Source of the DNA: Antitrichia curtipendula
Lineage: Eukaryota > Streptophyta > Bryopsida > Hypnales > Leucodontaceae
Length of the DNA stretch: 64,000 bases
Direction: 5' to 3'
NCBI GenBank assembly: GCA_951230915.1
Contig: OX579637.1
Coordinates: 15,314,001-15,378,000 of the forward strand
Below, piece after piece: positions 11,962 through 24,102 of the stretch. Made by a program: the position numbers and the translations under genes. The notes below the pieces were generated by a model. It did no database searches. It had not been told where the DNA came from and worked only from the letters and a program-made list of their open reading frames with translations. The stretch's first letter is position 1; each line of letters begins with the position of its first letter.

Positions 11962-14680
11962 ATGACATTTGATGTTTGACAGCATTAAAGTACAGGTTGG
12001 ACCTTATTCTGTATTCTTTGGAATGGACGTGCGATTGGCTTGCAATTACATATCAAATTAATATTTGTGGGCATTTAAGTACTTGAGGGTAACTATTTGC
12101 AACTTGTACGATTTGTGTGAAGTCTCTTTCAAAATGAAATTCTATGACATTTGATGTTTGACACCATTAATGTACAGGTTGCACTTATTCTATATTCTTT
12201 TGAATGGACGTGCGATTGGATTGCAATTACATATCAAATTAGTATTTGTGGGCATTTAAGTACTTGAGGGTAACTATTTGCAACTTCTACGATTTGTACG
12301 AAGTCTCTTTCAAAATGAAATTCTATGACATTTGATGTTTGACACCATTAATGTACAGGTTGCACTTATTCTATATTCTTTTGAATGGACGTGCGATTGG
12401 ATTGCAATTACATATCAAATTAGTATTTGTGGGCATTTAAGTACTTGAGGGTAACTATTTGCAACTTCTACGATTTGTGTGAAGTCTCTTTCAAAATGAA
12501 ATTCTATGACATTTGATGTTTGACACCATTAATGTACAGGTTGGACTTATTCTATATTCTTTGGAATTGACGTGCGATTGGATTGCATTTACATATCAAA
12601 TTAATATTTGTGGGCATTTAGGTACTTGAGGGTAACTATTTGCAACTTGTACGATTTGTCTGAAGTCTCTTTCAAAATGAAATTCTATGACATTTGATGT
12701 TTGACACCATTAAATTACAGGTTGGACCTTATTCTGTATTCTTTTGAATGGACGTGCGATTGGATTGCAATTATATATCAAATTAATATTTGTGGGCATT
12801 TAAATACTTGAGGGTAACTATTTGCAACTTGTAGGATTTGTGTGAAGTCTCTTTCAAAATGAAATTCTATGACATTTGATGTTTGACACCATTAATGTAC
12901 AGGTTGGACTTATTCTATATTCTTTTGAATGGACGTGCGATTGGATTGCAATTACATATCAAATTAATATTTGTGGGCATTTAGGTACTTGAGGGTAACT
13001 ATTTGCAACTTGTACGATTTGTCTGAAGTCTCTTTCAAAATGAAATTCTATGACATTTGATGTTTGACACCATTAAAGTACAGGTTGGACCTTATTCTGT
13101 ATTCTTTTGAATGGACGTGCGATTGGATTGCAATTACATATCAAATTAGTATTTGTGGGCATTTAAGTACTTGAGGGTAACTATTTGCAACTTGTACGAT
13201 TTGTGTGAAGTCTCTTTCAAAATGAAATTCTATGACATTTGATGTTTGACACCATTAAAGTACAGATTGGACCTTATTCTCTATTTTTTGGAATTGACGT
13301 GCGATTGGATTGCAATTACATATCAAATTATTATTTGTGGGCCTTTAAATACTTGAGGGTAACTATTTGCAACTTGTACGATTTGTGTGAAGTCTCTTTC
13401 AAAATGAAATTCTATGACATTTGATGTTTGACACCATTAATGTACAGGTTGCACTTATTCTATATTCTTTTGAATGGACGTGCGATTGGATTGCAATTAC
13501 ATATCAAATTAGTATTTGTGGGCATTTAAGTACTTGAGGGTAACTATTTGCAACTTCTACGATTTGTACGAAGTCTCTTTCAAAATGAAATTCTATGACA
13601 TTTGATGTTTGACACCATTAATGTACAGGTTGCACTTATTCTATATTCTTTTGAATGGACGTGCGATTGGATTGCAATTACATATCAAATTAGTATTTGT
13701 GGGCATTTAAGTACTTGAGGGTAACTATTTGCAACTTCTACGATTTGTACGAAGTCTCTTTCAAAATGAAATTCTATGACATTTGATGTTTGACACCATT
13801 AATGTACAGGTTGCACTTATTCTATATTCTTTTGAATGGACGTGCGATTGGATTGCAATTACATATCAAATTAGTATTTGTGCGCATTTAAGTACTTGAG
13901 GGTAACTATTTGCAACTTCTACGATTTGTACGAAGTCTCTTTCAAAATGAAATTCTATGACATTTGATGTTTGACACCATTAATGTACAGGTTGCACTTA
14001 TTCTATATTCTTTTGAATGGACGTGCGATTGGATTGCAATTACATATCAAATTAATATTTGTGGGCATTTAGGTACTTGGGGGTAACTATTTGCAACTTG
14101 TACGATTTGTGTGAAGTCTCTTTCAAAATGAAATTCTATGACATTTGATGTTTGACACCATTAATGTACAGGTTGCACTTATTCTATATTCTTTTGAATG
14201 GACGTGCGATTGGATTGCAATTACATATCAAATTAGTATTTGTGGGCATTTAAGTACTTGAGGGTAACTATTTGCAACTTCTACGATTTGTACGAAGTCT
14301 CTTTCAAAATGAAATTCTATGACATTTGATGTTTGACACCATTAATGTACAGGTTGCACTTATTCTATATTCTTTTGAATGGACGTGCGATTGGATTGCA
14401 ATTACATATCAAATTAGTATTTGTGGGCATTTAAGTACTTGAGGGTAACTATTTGCAACTTCTACGATTTGTACGAAGTCTCTTTCAAAATGAAATTCTA
14501 TGACATTTGATGTTTGACACCATTAATGTACAGGTTGCACTTATTCTATATTCTTTTGAATGGACGTGCGATTGGATTGCAATTACATATCAAATTAGTA
14601 TTTGTGGGCATTTAAGTACTTGAGGGTAACTATTTGCAACTTCTACGATTTGTACGAAGTCTCTTTCAAAATGAAATTCT
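11962..14680. repeat. 15-unit block, second copy
   Basis: This is the partner of 8518-11236. Besides the TTAGTATTT/TTAATATTT difference in the first unit, I saw GTACTTGGGGG (about 14078) where the first copy has GTACTTGAGGG. At 14681 the first copy's GACAGC unit is replaced by an ordinary GGTTGCACTTATT unit (14681-14861), marking the breakpoint. Confidence 0.93.
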
Positions 14681-14861
14681 ATGACATTTGATGTTTGACA
14701 CCATTAATGTACAGGTTGCACTTATTCTATATTCTTTTGAATGGACGTGCGATTGGATTGCAATTACATATCAAATTAGTATTTGTGGGCATTTAAGTAC
14801 TTGAGGGTAACTATTTGCAACTTGTACGATTTGTGTGAAGTCTCTTTCAAAATGAAATTCT

Positions 14862-16312
14862 ATGACATTTGATGTTTGACACCATTAAAGTACAGATTGG
14901 ACCTTATTCTCTATTTTTTGGAATTGACGTGCGATTGGATTGCAATTACATATCAAATTAATATTTGTGGGCCTTTAAATACTTGAGGGTAACTATTTGC
15001 AACTTGTACGATTTGTGTGAAGTCTCTTTCAAAATGAAATTCTATGACATTTGATGTTTGACACCATTAATGTACAGGTTGCACTTATTCTATATTCTTT
15101 TGAATGGACGTGCGATTGGATTGCAATTACATATCAAATTAGTATTTGTGGGCATTTAAGTACTTGAGGGTAACTATTTGCAACTTCTACGATTTGTACG
15201 AAGTCTCTTTCAAAATGAAATTCTATGACATTTGATGTTTGACACCATTAATGTACAGGTTGCACTTATTCTATATTCTTTTGAATGGACGTGCGATTGG
15301 ATTGCAATTACATATCAAATTAGTATTTGTGGGCATTTAAGTACTTGAGGGTAACTATTTGCAACTTCTACGATTTGTACGAAGTCTCTTTCAAAATGAA
15401 ATTCTATGACATTTGATGTTTGACACCATTAATGTACAGGTTGCACTTATTCTATATTCTTTTGAATGGACGTGCGATTGGATTGCAATTACATATCAAA
15501 TTAGTATTTGTGCGCATTTAAGTACTTGAGGGTAACTATTTGCAACTTCTACGATTTGTACGAAGTCTCTTTCAAAATGAAATTCTATGACATTTGATGT
15601 TTGACAGCATTAAAGTACAGGTTGGACCTTATTCTGTATTCTTTTGAATGGACGTGCGATTGGCTTGCAATTACACATCAAATTAATATTTGTGGGCATT
15701 TAGGTACTTGAGGGTAACTATTTGCAACTTGTACGATTTGTCTGAAGTCTCTTTCAAAATGAAATTCTATGACATTTGATGTTTGACACCATTAAAGTAC
15801 AGATTGGACCTTATTCTCTATATTTTGGAATTGACGTGCGATTGGATTGCAATTACATATCAAATTAATATTTGTGCGCATTTAAGTACTTGAGGGTAAC
15901 TATTTGCAACTTGTACGATTTGTGTGAAGTCTCTTTCAAAATGAAATTCTATGACATTTGATGTTTGACACCATTAATGCACAGATTGGACTTATTCTCT
16001 ATTCTTTGGAATTGACGTGCGATTGGATTGCAATTACATATCAAATTAGTATTTGTAGGCATTTAAGTACTTGAGGGTGACTATTTGCAACTTGTACGAT
16101 TTGTGTGAAGTCTCTTTCAAAATGAAATTCTATGACATTTGATGTTTGACACCATTAATGTACAGGTTGCACTTATTCTATATTCTTTTGAATGGACGTG
16201 CGATTGGATTGCAATTACATATCAAATTAGTATTTGTGGGCATTTAAGTACTTGAGGGTAACTATTTGCAACTTGTACGATTTGTGTGAAGTCTCTTTCA
16301 AAATGAAATTCT
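14862..16312. repeat. 8-unit higher-order repeat, copy 1 (1451 bp)
   Basis: Unit order: an AAAGTACAGATTGG unit with TGTGGGCCTTTAAATAC, two GGTTGCAC units, a GGTTGCAC unit with GTGCGCATTT, a GACAGC / ACACATC unit, a CTCTATATTTTGG unit, an AATGCACAGATTGG unit with GAGGGTGACTATT, and a GGTTGCAC unit. The next block repeats the first seven at an offset of 1451 bp. The eighth unit (16132-16312) differs between copies. Confidence 0.93.
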
Positions 16313-17582
16313 ATGACATTTGATGTTTGACACCATTAAAGTACAGATTGGACCTTATTCTCTATTTTTTGGAATTGACGTGCGATTGGATTGCAATTAC
16401 ATATCAAATTAATATTTGTGGGCCTTTAAATACTTGAGGGTAACTATTTGCAACTTGTACGATTTGTGTGAAGTCTCTTTCAAAATGAAATTCTATGACA
16501 TTTGATGTTTGACACCATTAATGTACAGGTTGCACTTATTCTATATTCTTTTGAATGGACGTGCGATTGGATTGCAATTACATATCAAATTAGTATTTGT
16601 GGGCATTTAAGTACTTGAGGGTAACTATTTGCAACTTCTACGATTTGTACGAAGTCTCTTTCAAAATGAAATTCTATGACATTTGATGTTTGACACCATT
16701 AATGTACAGGTTGCACTTATTCTATATTCTTTTGAATGGACGTGCGATTGGATTGCAATTACATATCAAATTAGTATTTGTGGGCATTTAAGTACTTGAG
16801 GGTAACTATTTGCAACTTCTACGATTTGTACGAAGTCTCTTTCAAAATGAAATTCTATGACATTTGATGTTTGACACCATTAATGTACAGGTTGCACTTA
16901 TTCTATATTCTTTTGAATGGACGTGCGATTGGATTGCAATTACATATCAAATTAGTATTTGTGCGCATTTAAGTACTTGAGGGTAACTATTTGCAACTTC
17001 TACGATTTGTACGAAGTCTCTTTCAAAATGAAATTCTATGACATTTGATGTTTGACAGCATTAAAGTACAGGTTGGACCTTATTCTGTATTCTTTTGAAT
17101 GGACGTGCGATTGGCTTGCAATTACACATCAAATTAATATTTGTGGGCATTTAGGTACTTGAGGGTAACTATTTGCAACTTGTACGATTTGTGTGAAGTC
17201 TCTTTCAAAATGAAATTCTATGACATTTGATGTTTGACACCATTAAAGTACAGATTGGACCTTATTCTCTATATTTTGGAATTGACGTGCGATTGGATTG
17301 CAATTACATATCAAATTAATATTTGTGCGCATTTAAGTACTTGAGGGTAACTATTTGCAACTTGTACGATTTGTGTGAAGTCTCTTTCAAAATGAAATTC
17401 TATGACATTTGATGTTTGACACCATTAATGCACAGATTGGACTTATTCTCTATTCTTTGGAATTGACGTGCGATTGGATTGCAATTACATATCAAATTAG
17501 TATTTGTAGGCATTTAAGTACTTGAGGGTGACTATTTGCAACTTGTACGATTTGTGTGAAGTCTCTTTCAAAATGAAATTCT
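16313..17582. repeat. 8-unit higher-order repeat, copy 2 (seven matching units)
   Basis: It matches 14862-16131 at offset 1451 bp; markers are GACAGC (15603/17054) and CTATATTTTGG (15818/17269). The eighth position (17583) is occupied by a GGTTGGACTTATT / TTTGTAGGC / GTTTCC unit instead of GGTTGCAC. A third, partial copy follows at 18126-19213. Confidence 0.93.
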
Positions 17583-18125
17583 ATGACATTTGATGTTTGA
17601 CACCATTAATGTACAGGTTGGACTTATTCTATATTCTTTTGAATGGACGTGCGATTGGATTGCAATTACATATCAAATTAGTATTTGTAGGCATTTAAGT
17701 ACTTGAGGGTAACTATTTGCAACTTGTACGATTTGTGTGAAGTTTCCTTCAAAATGAAATTCTATGACATTTGATGTTTGACACCATTAATATACAGGTT
17801 GGACTTATTCTATATTCTTTTGCATGGACGTGCGATTGGATTGCAATTACATATCAAATTAGTATTTGTGGGCATTTAAGTACTTGAGGGTAACTATTTG
17901 CAACTTGTACGATTTGTGTGAAGTTTCCTTCAAAATGAAATTCTATGACATTTGATGTTTGACACCATTAATATACAGGTTGGACTTATTCTATATTCTT
18001 TTGCATGGACGTGCGATTGGATTGCAATTACATATCAAATTAGTATTTGTGGGCATTTAAGTACTTGAGGGTAACTATTTGCAACTTGTACGATTTGTGT
18101 GAAGTCTCTTTCAAAATGAAATTCT
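17583..18125. repeat. Three GTTTCC / GCATGG type units
   Basis: Units start at 17583, 17764 and 17945. The second and third carry AATATACAGG with TTTTGCATGG; the first two end in GAAGTTTCCTTC. The run 17402-18125 recurs at 19395-20118 (offset 1993 bp, 11 units). The GAGGGTGAC marker lies at 17528 and 19521. Confidence 0.92.
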
Positions 18126-19213
18126 ATGACATTTGATGTTTGACACCATTAATGTACAGGTTGCACTTATTCTATATTCTTTTGAATGGACGTGCGATTG
18201 GATTGCAATTACATATCAAATTAGTATTTGTGGGCATTTAAGTACTTGAGGGTAACTATTTGCAACTTCTACGATTTGTACGAAGTCTCTTTCAAAATGA
18301 AATTCTATGACATTTGATGTTTGACACCATTAATGTACAGGTTGCACTTATTCTATATTCTTTTGAATGGACGTGCGATTGGATTGCAATTACATATGAA
18401 ATTAGTATTTGTGCGCATTTAAGTACTTGAGGGTAACTATTTGCAACTTCTACGATTTGTACGAAGTCTCTTTCAAAATGAAATTCTATGACATTTGATG
18501 TTTGACACCATTAATATACAGGTTGGACCTTATTCTGTATTCTTTTGAATGGACGTGCGATTGGCTTGCAATTACACATCAAATTAATATTTGTGGGCAT
18601 TTAGGTACTTGAGGGTAACTATTTGCAACTTGTACGATTTGTGTGAAGTCTCTTTCAAAATGAAATTCTATGACATTTGATGTTTGACACCATTAAAGTA
18701 CAGATTGGACCTTATTCTCTATATTTTGGAATTGACGTGCGATTGGATTGCAATTACATATCAAATTAATATTTGTGCGCATTTAAGTACTTGAGGGTAA
18801 CTATTTGCAACTTGTACGATTTGTGTGAAGTCTCTTTCAAAATGAAATTCTATGACATTTGATGTTTGACACCATTAATGCACAGATTGGACTTATTCTC
18901 TATTCTTTGGAATTGACGTGCGATTGGATTGCAATTACATATCAAATTAGTATTTGTGGGCATTTAAGTACTTGAGGGTGACTATTTGCAACTTGTACGA
19001 TTTGTGTGAAGTCTCTTTCAAAATGAAATTCTATGACATTTGATGTTTGACACCATTAATGTACAGGTTGGACTTATTCTATATTCTTTTGAATGGACGT
19101 GCGATTGGATTGCAATTACATATCAAATTAGTATTTGTAGGCATTTAAGTACTTGAGGGTAACTATTTGCAACATGTACGATTTGTGTGAAGTCTCTTTC
19201 AAAATGAAATTCT
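18126..19213. repeat. 8-unit higher-order repeat, partial copy 3
   Basis: Six units match the later units of the 8-unit HOR: two GGTTGCAC units (the second with GTGCGCATTT), an ACACATC unit, a CTATATTTTGG unit (18719, 1450 bp after its partner), an AATGCACAG / GTGAC unit and a GGTTGGAC / TTTGTAGGC unit. The first two units of the period are replaced by GCATGG types. The ACACATC unit here starts AATATACAGG rather than GACAGC, so it looks mixed. Confidence 0.9.
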
Positions 19214-20118
19214 ATGACATTTGATGTTTGACACCATTAATGCACAGATTCGACTTATTCTATATTCTTTTGAATGGACGTGCGATTGGATTGCAATTAC
19301 ATATCAAATTAGTATTTGTAGGCATTTAAGTACTTGAGGGTAACTATTTGCAACTTGTACGATTTGTGTGAAGTCTCTTTCAAAATGAAATTCTATGACA
19401 TTTGATGTTTGACACCATTAATGCACAGATTGGACTTATTCTCTATTCTTTGGAATTGACGTGCGATTGGATTGCAATTACATATCAAATTAGTATTTGT
19501 AGGCATTTAAGTACTTGAGGGTGACTATTTGCAACTTGTACGATTTGTGTGAAGTCTCTTTCAAAATGAAATTCTATGACATTTGATGTTTGACACCATT
19601 AATGTACAGGTTGGACTTATTCTATATTCTTTTGAATGGACGTGCGATTGGATTGCAATTACATATCAAATTAGTATTTGTAGGCATTTAAGTACTTGAG
19701 GGTAACTATTTGCAACTTGTACGATTTGTGTGAAGTTTCCTTCAAAATGAAATTCTATGACATTTGATGTTTGACACCATTAATATACAGGTTGGACTTA
19801 TTCTATATTCTTTTGCATGGACGTGCGATTGGATTGCAATTACATATCAAATTAGTATTTGTGGGCATTTAAGTACTTGAGGGTAACTATTTGCAACTTG
19901 TACGATTTGTGTGAAGTTTCCTTCAAAATGAAATTCTATGACATTTGATGTTTGACACCATTAATATACAGGTTGGACTTATTCTATATTCTTTTGCATG
20001 GACGTGCGATTGGATTGCAATTACATATCAAATTAGTATTTGTGGGCATTTAAGTACTTGAGGGTAACTATTTGCAACTTGTACGATTTGTGTGAAGTCT
20101 CTTTCAAAATGAAATTCT
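19214..20118. repeat. Five units linking the 8-unit and 3-unit repeats
   Basis: Units start at 19214, 19395, 19576, 19757 and 19938, all 181 bp. The first has AATGCACAGATTCGAC, a substitution I saw nowhere else. The other four copy 17402-18125 in order. The run leads directly into the 543 bp trimer repeat. Confidence 0.9.
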
Positions 20119-22290
20119 ATGACATTTGATGTTTGACACCATTAATGTACAGGTTGGACTTATTCTATATTCTTTTGAATGGACGTGCGATTGGATTGCA
20201 ATTACATATCAAATTAGTATTTGTGGGCATTTAAGTACTTGAGGGTAACTATTTGCAACTTGTACGATTTGTATGAAGTCTCTTTCAAAATGAAATTCTA
20301 TGACATTTGATGTTTGACACCATTAATGTACAGCTTGGACTTATTCTATATTCTTTTGAATGGACGTGCGATTGGATTGCAATTACATATCAAATTAATA
20401 TTTGTGCGCATTTAAGTACTTGAGGGTAACTATTTGCAACTTGTACGATTTGTGTGAAGTCTCTTTCAAAATGAAATTCTATGACATTTGATGTTTGACA
20501 CCATTAATGCACAGATTGGACTTATTCTCTATTCTTTGGAATTGACGTGCGATTGGATTGCAATTACATATCAAATTAGTATTTGTAGGCATTTAAGTAC
20601 TTGAGGGTAACTATTTGCGACTTGTACGATTTGTGTGAAGTCTCTTTCAAAATGAAATTCTATGACATTTGATGTTTGACACCATTAATGTACAGGTTGG
20701 ACTTATTCTATATTCTTTTGAATGGACGTGCGATTGGATTGCAATTACATATCAAATTAGTATTTGTGGGCATTTAAGTACTTGAGGGTAACTATTTGCA
20801 ACTTGTACGATTTGTATGAAGTCTCTTTCAAAATGAAATTCTATGACATTTGATGTTTGACACCATTAATGTACAGCTTGGACTTATTCTATATTCTTTT
20901 GAATGGACGTGCGATTGGATTGCAATTACATATCAAATTAATATTTGTGCGCATTTAAGTACTTGAGGGTAACTATTTGCAACTTGTACGATTTGTGTGA
21001 AGTCTCTTTCAAAATGAAATTCTATGACATTTGATGTTTGACACCATTAATGCACAGATTGGACTTATTCTCTATTCTTTGGAATTGACGTGCGATTGGA
21101 TTGCAATTACATATCAAATTAGTATTTGTAGGCATTTAAGTACTTGAGGGTAACTATTTGCGACTTGTACGATTTGTGTGAAGTCTCTTTCAAAATGAAA
21201 TTCTATGACATTTGATGTTTGACACCATTAATGTACAGGTTGGACTTATTCTATATTCTTTTGAATGGACGTGCGATTGGATTGCAATTACATATCAAAT
21301 TAGTATTTGTGGGCATTTAAGTACTTGAGGGTAACTATTTGCAACTTGTACGATTTGTATGAAGTCTCTTTCAAAATGAAATTCTATGACATTTGATGTT
21401 TGACACCATTAATGTACAGGTTGGACTTATTCTATATTCTTTTGAATGGACGTGCGATTGGATTGCAATTACATATCAAATTAATATTTGTGCGCATTTA
21501 AGTACTTGAGGGTAACTATTTGCAACTTGTACGATTTGTGTGAAGTCTCTTTCAAAATGAAATTCTATGACATTTGATGTTTGACACCATTAATGCACAG
21601 ATTGGACTTATTCTCTATTCTTTGGAATTGACGTGCGATTGGATTGCAATTACATATCAAATTAGTATTTGTAGGCATTTAAGTACTTGAGGGTAACTAT
21701 TTGCGACTTGTACGATTTGTGTGAAGTCTCTTTCAAAATGAAATTCTATGACATTTGATGTTTGACACCATTAATGTACAGGTTGCACTTATTCTATATT
21801 CTTTTGAATGGACGTGCGATTGGATTGCAATTACATATCAAATTAGTATTTGTGGGCATTTAAGTACTTGACGGTAACTATTTGCAACTTGTACGATTTG
21901 TATGAAGTCTCTTTCAAAATGAAATTCTATGACATTTGATGTTTGACACCATTAATGTACAGGTTGGACTTATTCTATATTCTTTTGAATGGACGTGCGA
22001 TTGGATTGCAATTACATATGAAATTACTATTTGTGCGCATTTAAGTACTTGAGGGTAACTATTTGCAACTTGTACGATTTGTGTGAAGTCTCTTTCAAAA
22101 TGAAATTCTATGACATTTGATGTTTGACACCATTAATGCACAGATTAAACTTATTCTCTATTCTTTGGAATTGACGTGCGATTGGATTGCAATTACATAT
22201 CAAATTAGTATTTGTAGGCATTTAAGTACTTGAGGGTAACTATTTGCAACTTGTACGATTTGTGTGAAGTTTCCTTCAAAATGAAATTCT
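20119..22290. repeat. 3-unit higher-order repeat, 543 bp x 4
   Basis: Trimers start at 20119, 20662, 21205 and 21748. Each contains a GGTTGGAC or GGTTGCAC unit ending GTATGAAG, a GCTTGGAC unit (GGTTGGAC in copies 3 and 4) with GTGCGCATTT, and an AATGCACAGATTGG unit with TTTGTAGGC and TTTGCGACTTG. The GCGACTTG marker sits at 20617, 21160 and 21703, exactly 543 bp apart. Copies 1 and 2 look identical. Copy 4 is the most diverged: CTTGACGGTAAC, ACATATGAAATTACTATTTG, AGATTAAACTTATT and a GTTTCC tail. Confidence 0.95.
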
Positions 22291-23014
22291 ATGACATTTG
22301 ATGTTTGACACCATTAATATACAGGTTGGACTTATTCTATATTCTTTTGCATGGACGTGCGATTGGATTGCAATTACATATCAAATTAGTATTTGTGGGC
22401 ATTTAAGTACTTGAGGGTAACTATTTGCAACTTGTACGATTTGTGTGAAGTTTCCTTCAAAATGAAATTCTATGACATTTGATGTTTGACACCATTAATA
22501 TACAGGTTGGACTTATTCTATATTATTTTGCATGGACGTGCGATTGGATTGCAATTACATATCAAATTAGTATTTGTGGGCATTTAAGTACTTGAGGGTA
22601 ACTATTTGCAACTTGTACGATTTGTGTGAAGTTTCCTTCAAAATGAAATTCTATGACATTTGATGTTTGACACCATTAATATACAGGTTGGACTTATTCT
22701 ATATTCTTTTGCATGGACGTGCGATTGGATTGCAATTACATATCAAATTAGTATTTGTGGGCATTTAAGTACTTGAGGGTAACTATTTGCAACTTGTACG
22801 ATTTGTGTGAAGTTTCCTTCAAAATGAAATTCTATGACATTTGATGTTTGACACCATTAATATACAGGTTGGACTTATTCTATATTCTTTTGCATGGACG
22901 TGCGATTGGATTGCAATTACATATCAAATTAGTATTTGTGGGCATTTAAGTACTTGAGGGTAACTATTTGCAACTTGTACGATTTGTGTGAAGTCTCTTT
23001 CAAAATGAAATTCT
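22291..23014. repeat. Run of four AATATACAGG / GCATGG units
   Basis: Four 181 bp units in tandem share AATATACAGGTTGGAC and TTTTGCATGG. The first three end GAAGTTTCCTTC and the last GAAGTCTCTTTC. The second has TATTATTTTGC (about 22531) instead of TATTCTTTTGC. This is a local amplification of one variant, and it forms the right edge of the 181 bp dominated part of the array. Confidence 0.93.
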
Positions 23015-24102
23015 ATGACATTTGATGTTAGACACCATTAATGTACAGCTTGGACTTATTCTATATTCTTTTGAATGGACGTGCGATTGGCTTGCAATTA
23101 CACATCAAATTAATATTTGTGGGCATTTAGGTACATGAGGGTAACTATTTGCAACTTGTACGATTTGTGTGAAGTCTCTTTCAAAATGAAATTCTATGAC
23201 ATTTGATGTTTGACACCATTAAAGTACAGATTGGACCTTATTCTCTATATTTTGGAATTGACGTGCGATTGGATTGCAATTACATATCAAATTAATATTT
23301 GTAGGCATTTAGGTACTTGAGGGTAACTATTTGCAACTTGTACGATTTGTGTGAAGTCTCTTTCAAAATGAAATTCTATGACATTTGATGTTTGACACCA
23401 TTAAAGTACAGATTGGACCTCATTCTCTATTTTTTGGAATTGACGTGCGATTGGATTGCAATTACATATCAAATTAATATTTGTGCGCATTTAAGTACTT
23501 GAGGGTAACTATTTGCAACTTGTACGATTTGTGTGAAGTTTCTTTCAAAATGAAATTCTATGTCATTTGATGTTTGACACCATTAATGCACAGATTGGAC
23601 TTATTCTCTATTCTTTGGAATTGACGTGCGATTGGATTGCAATTACATATCAAATTAGTATTTGTAGGCATTTAAGTACTTGAGGGTAACTATTTGCAAC
23701 TTGTACGATTTGTGTGAAGTCTCTTTCAAAATGAAATTCTATGACATTTGATGTTTGACACCATTAATGTACAGGTTGGACTTATTCTATATTCTTTTGA
23801 ATGGACGTGCGATTGGCTTGCAATTAATTATCAAATTAATATTTGTGGGCATTTAAGTACTTGAGGGTAACTATTTGCAACTTGTACGATTTGTGTGAAG
23901 TCTGTTTCAAACTGAAATTCTATGACATTTGATGTTTGACACCATTAATGTACAGGTTGGACTTATTCTATATTCTTTGGAATTGACGTGCGATTGGATT
24001 GCAATTACATATCAAATTAATATTTGTGGGCATTGAAGTACTTGAGGGTAACTATTTGCAACTTGTACGATTTGTGTGAAGTCTCTTTCAAAATGAAATT
24101 CT
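23015..24102. repeat. Six-unit transition zone with scattered private changes
   Basis: This stretch holds an unusual number of single substitutions: GATGTTAGACACC (23015 unit), GTACATGAGGG (about 23130), GACCTCATTC, GAAGTTTCTTTC and TATGTCATTTG (about 23570). The first CAATTAATTATC and the first TTTCAAACTGAAA of the window appear here, in the unit at 23741. No higher-order copy of the block was found. It separates the 181 bp rich left part from the 182 bp rich domain IV. Confidence 0.88.

Noticed and set aside
13239..13424. Identical 61-codon open frame
   Set aside because: It is the 3444 bp shifted copy of the frame at 9795 within the duplicated 15-unit block; same reasoning.
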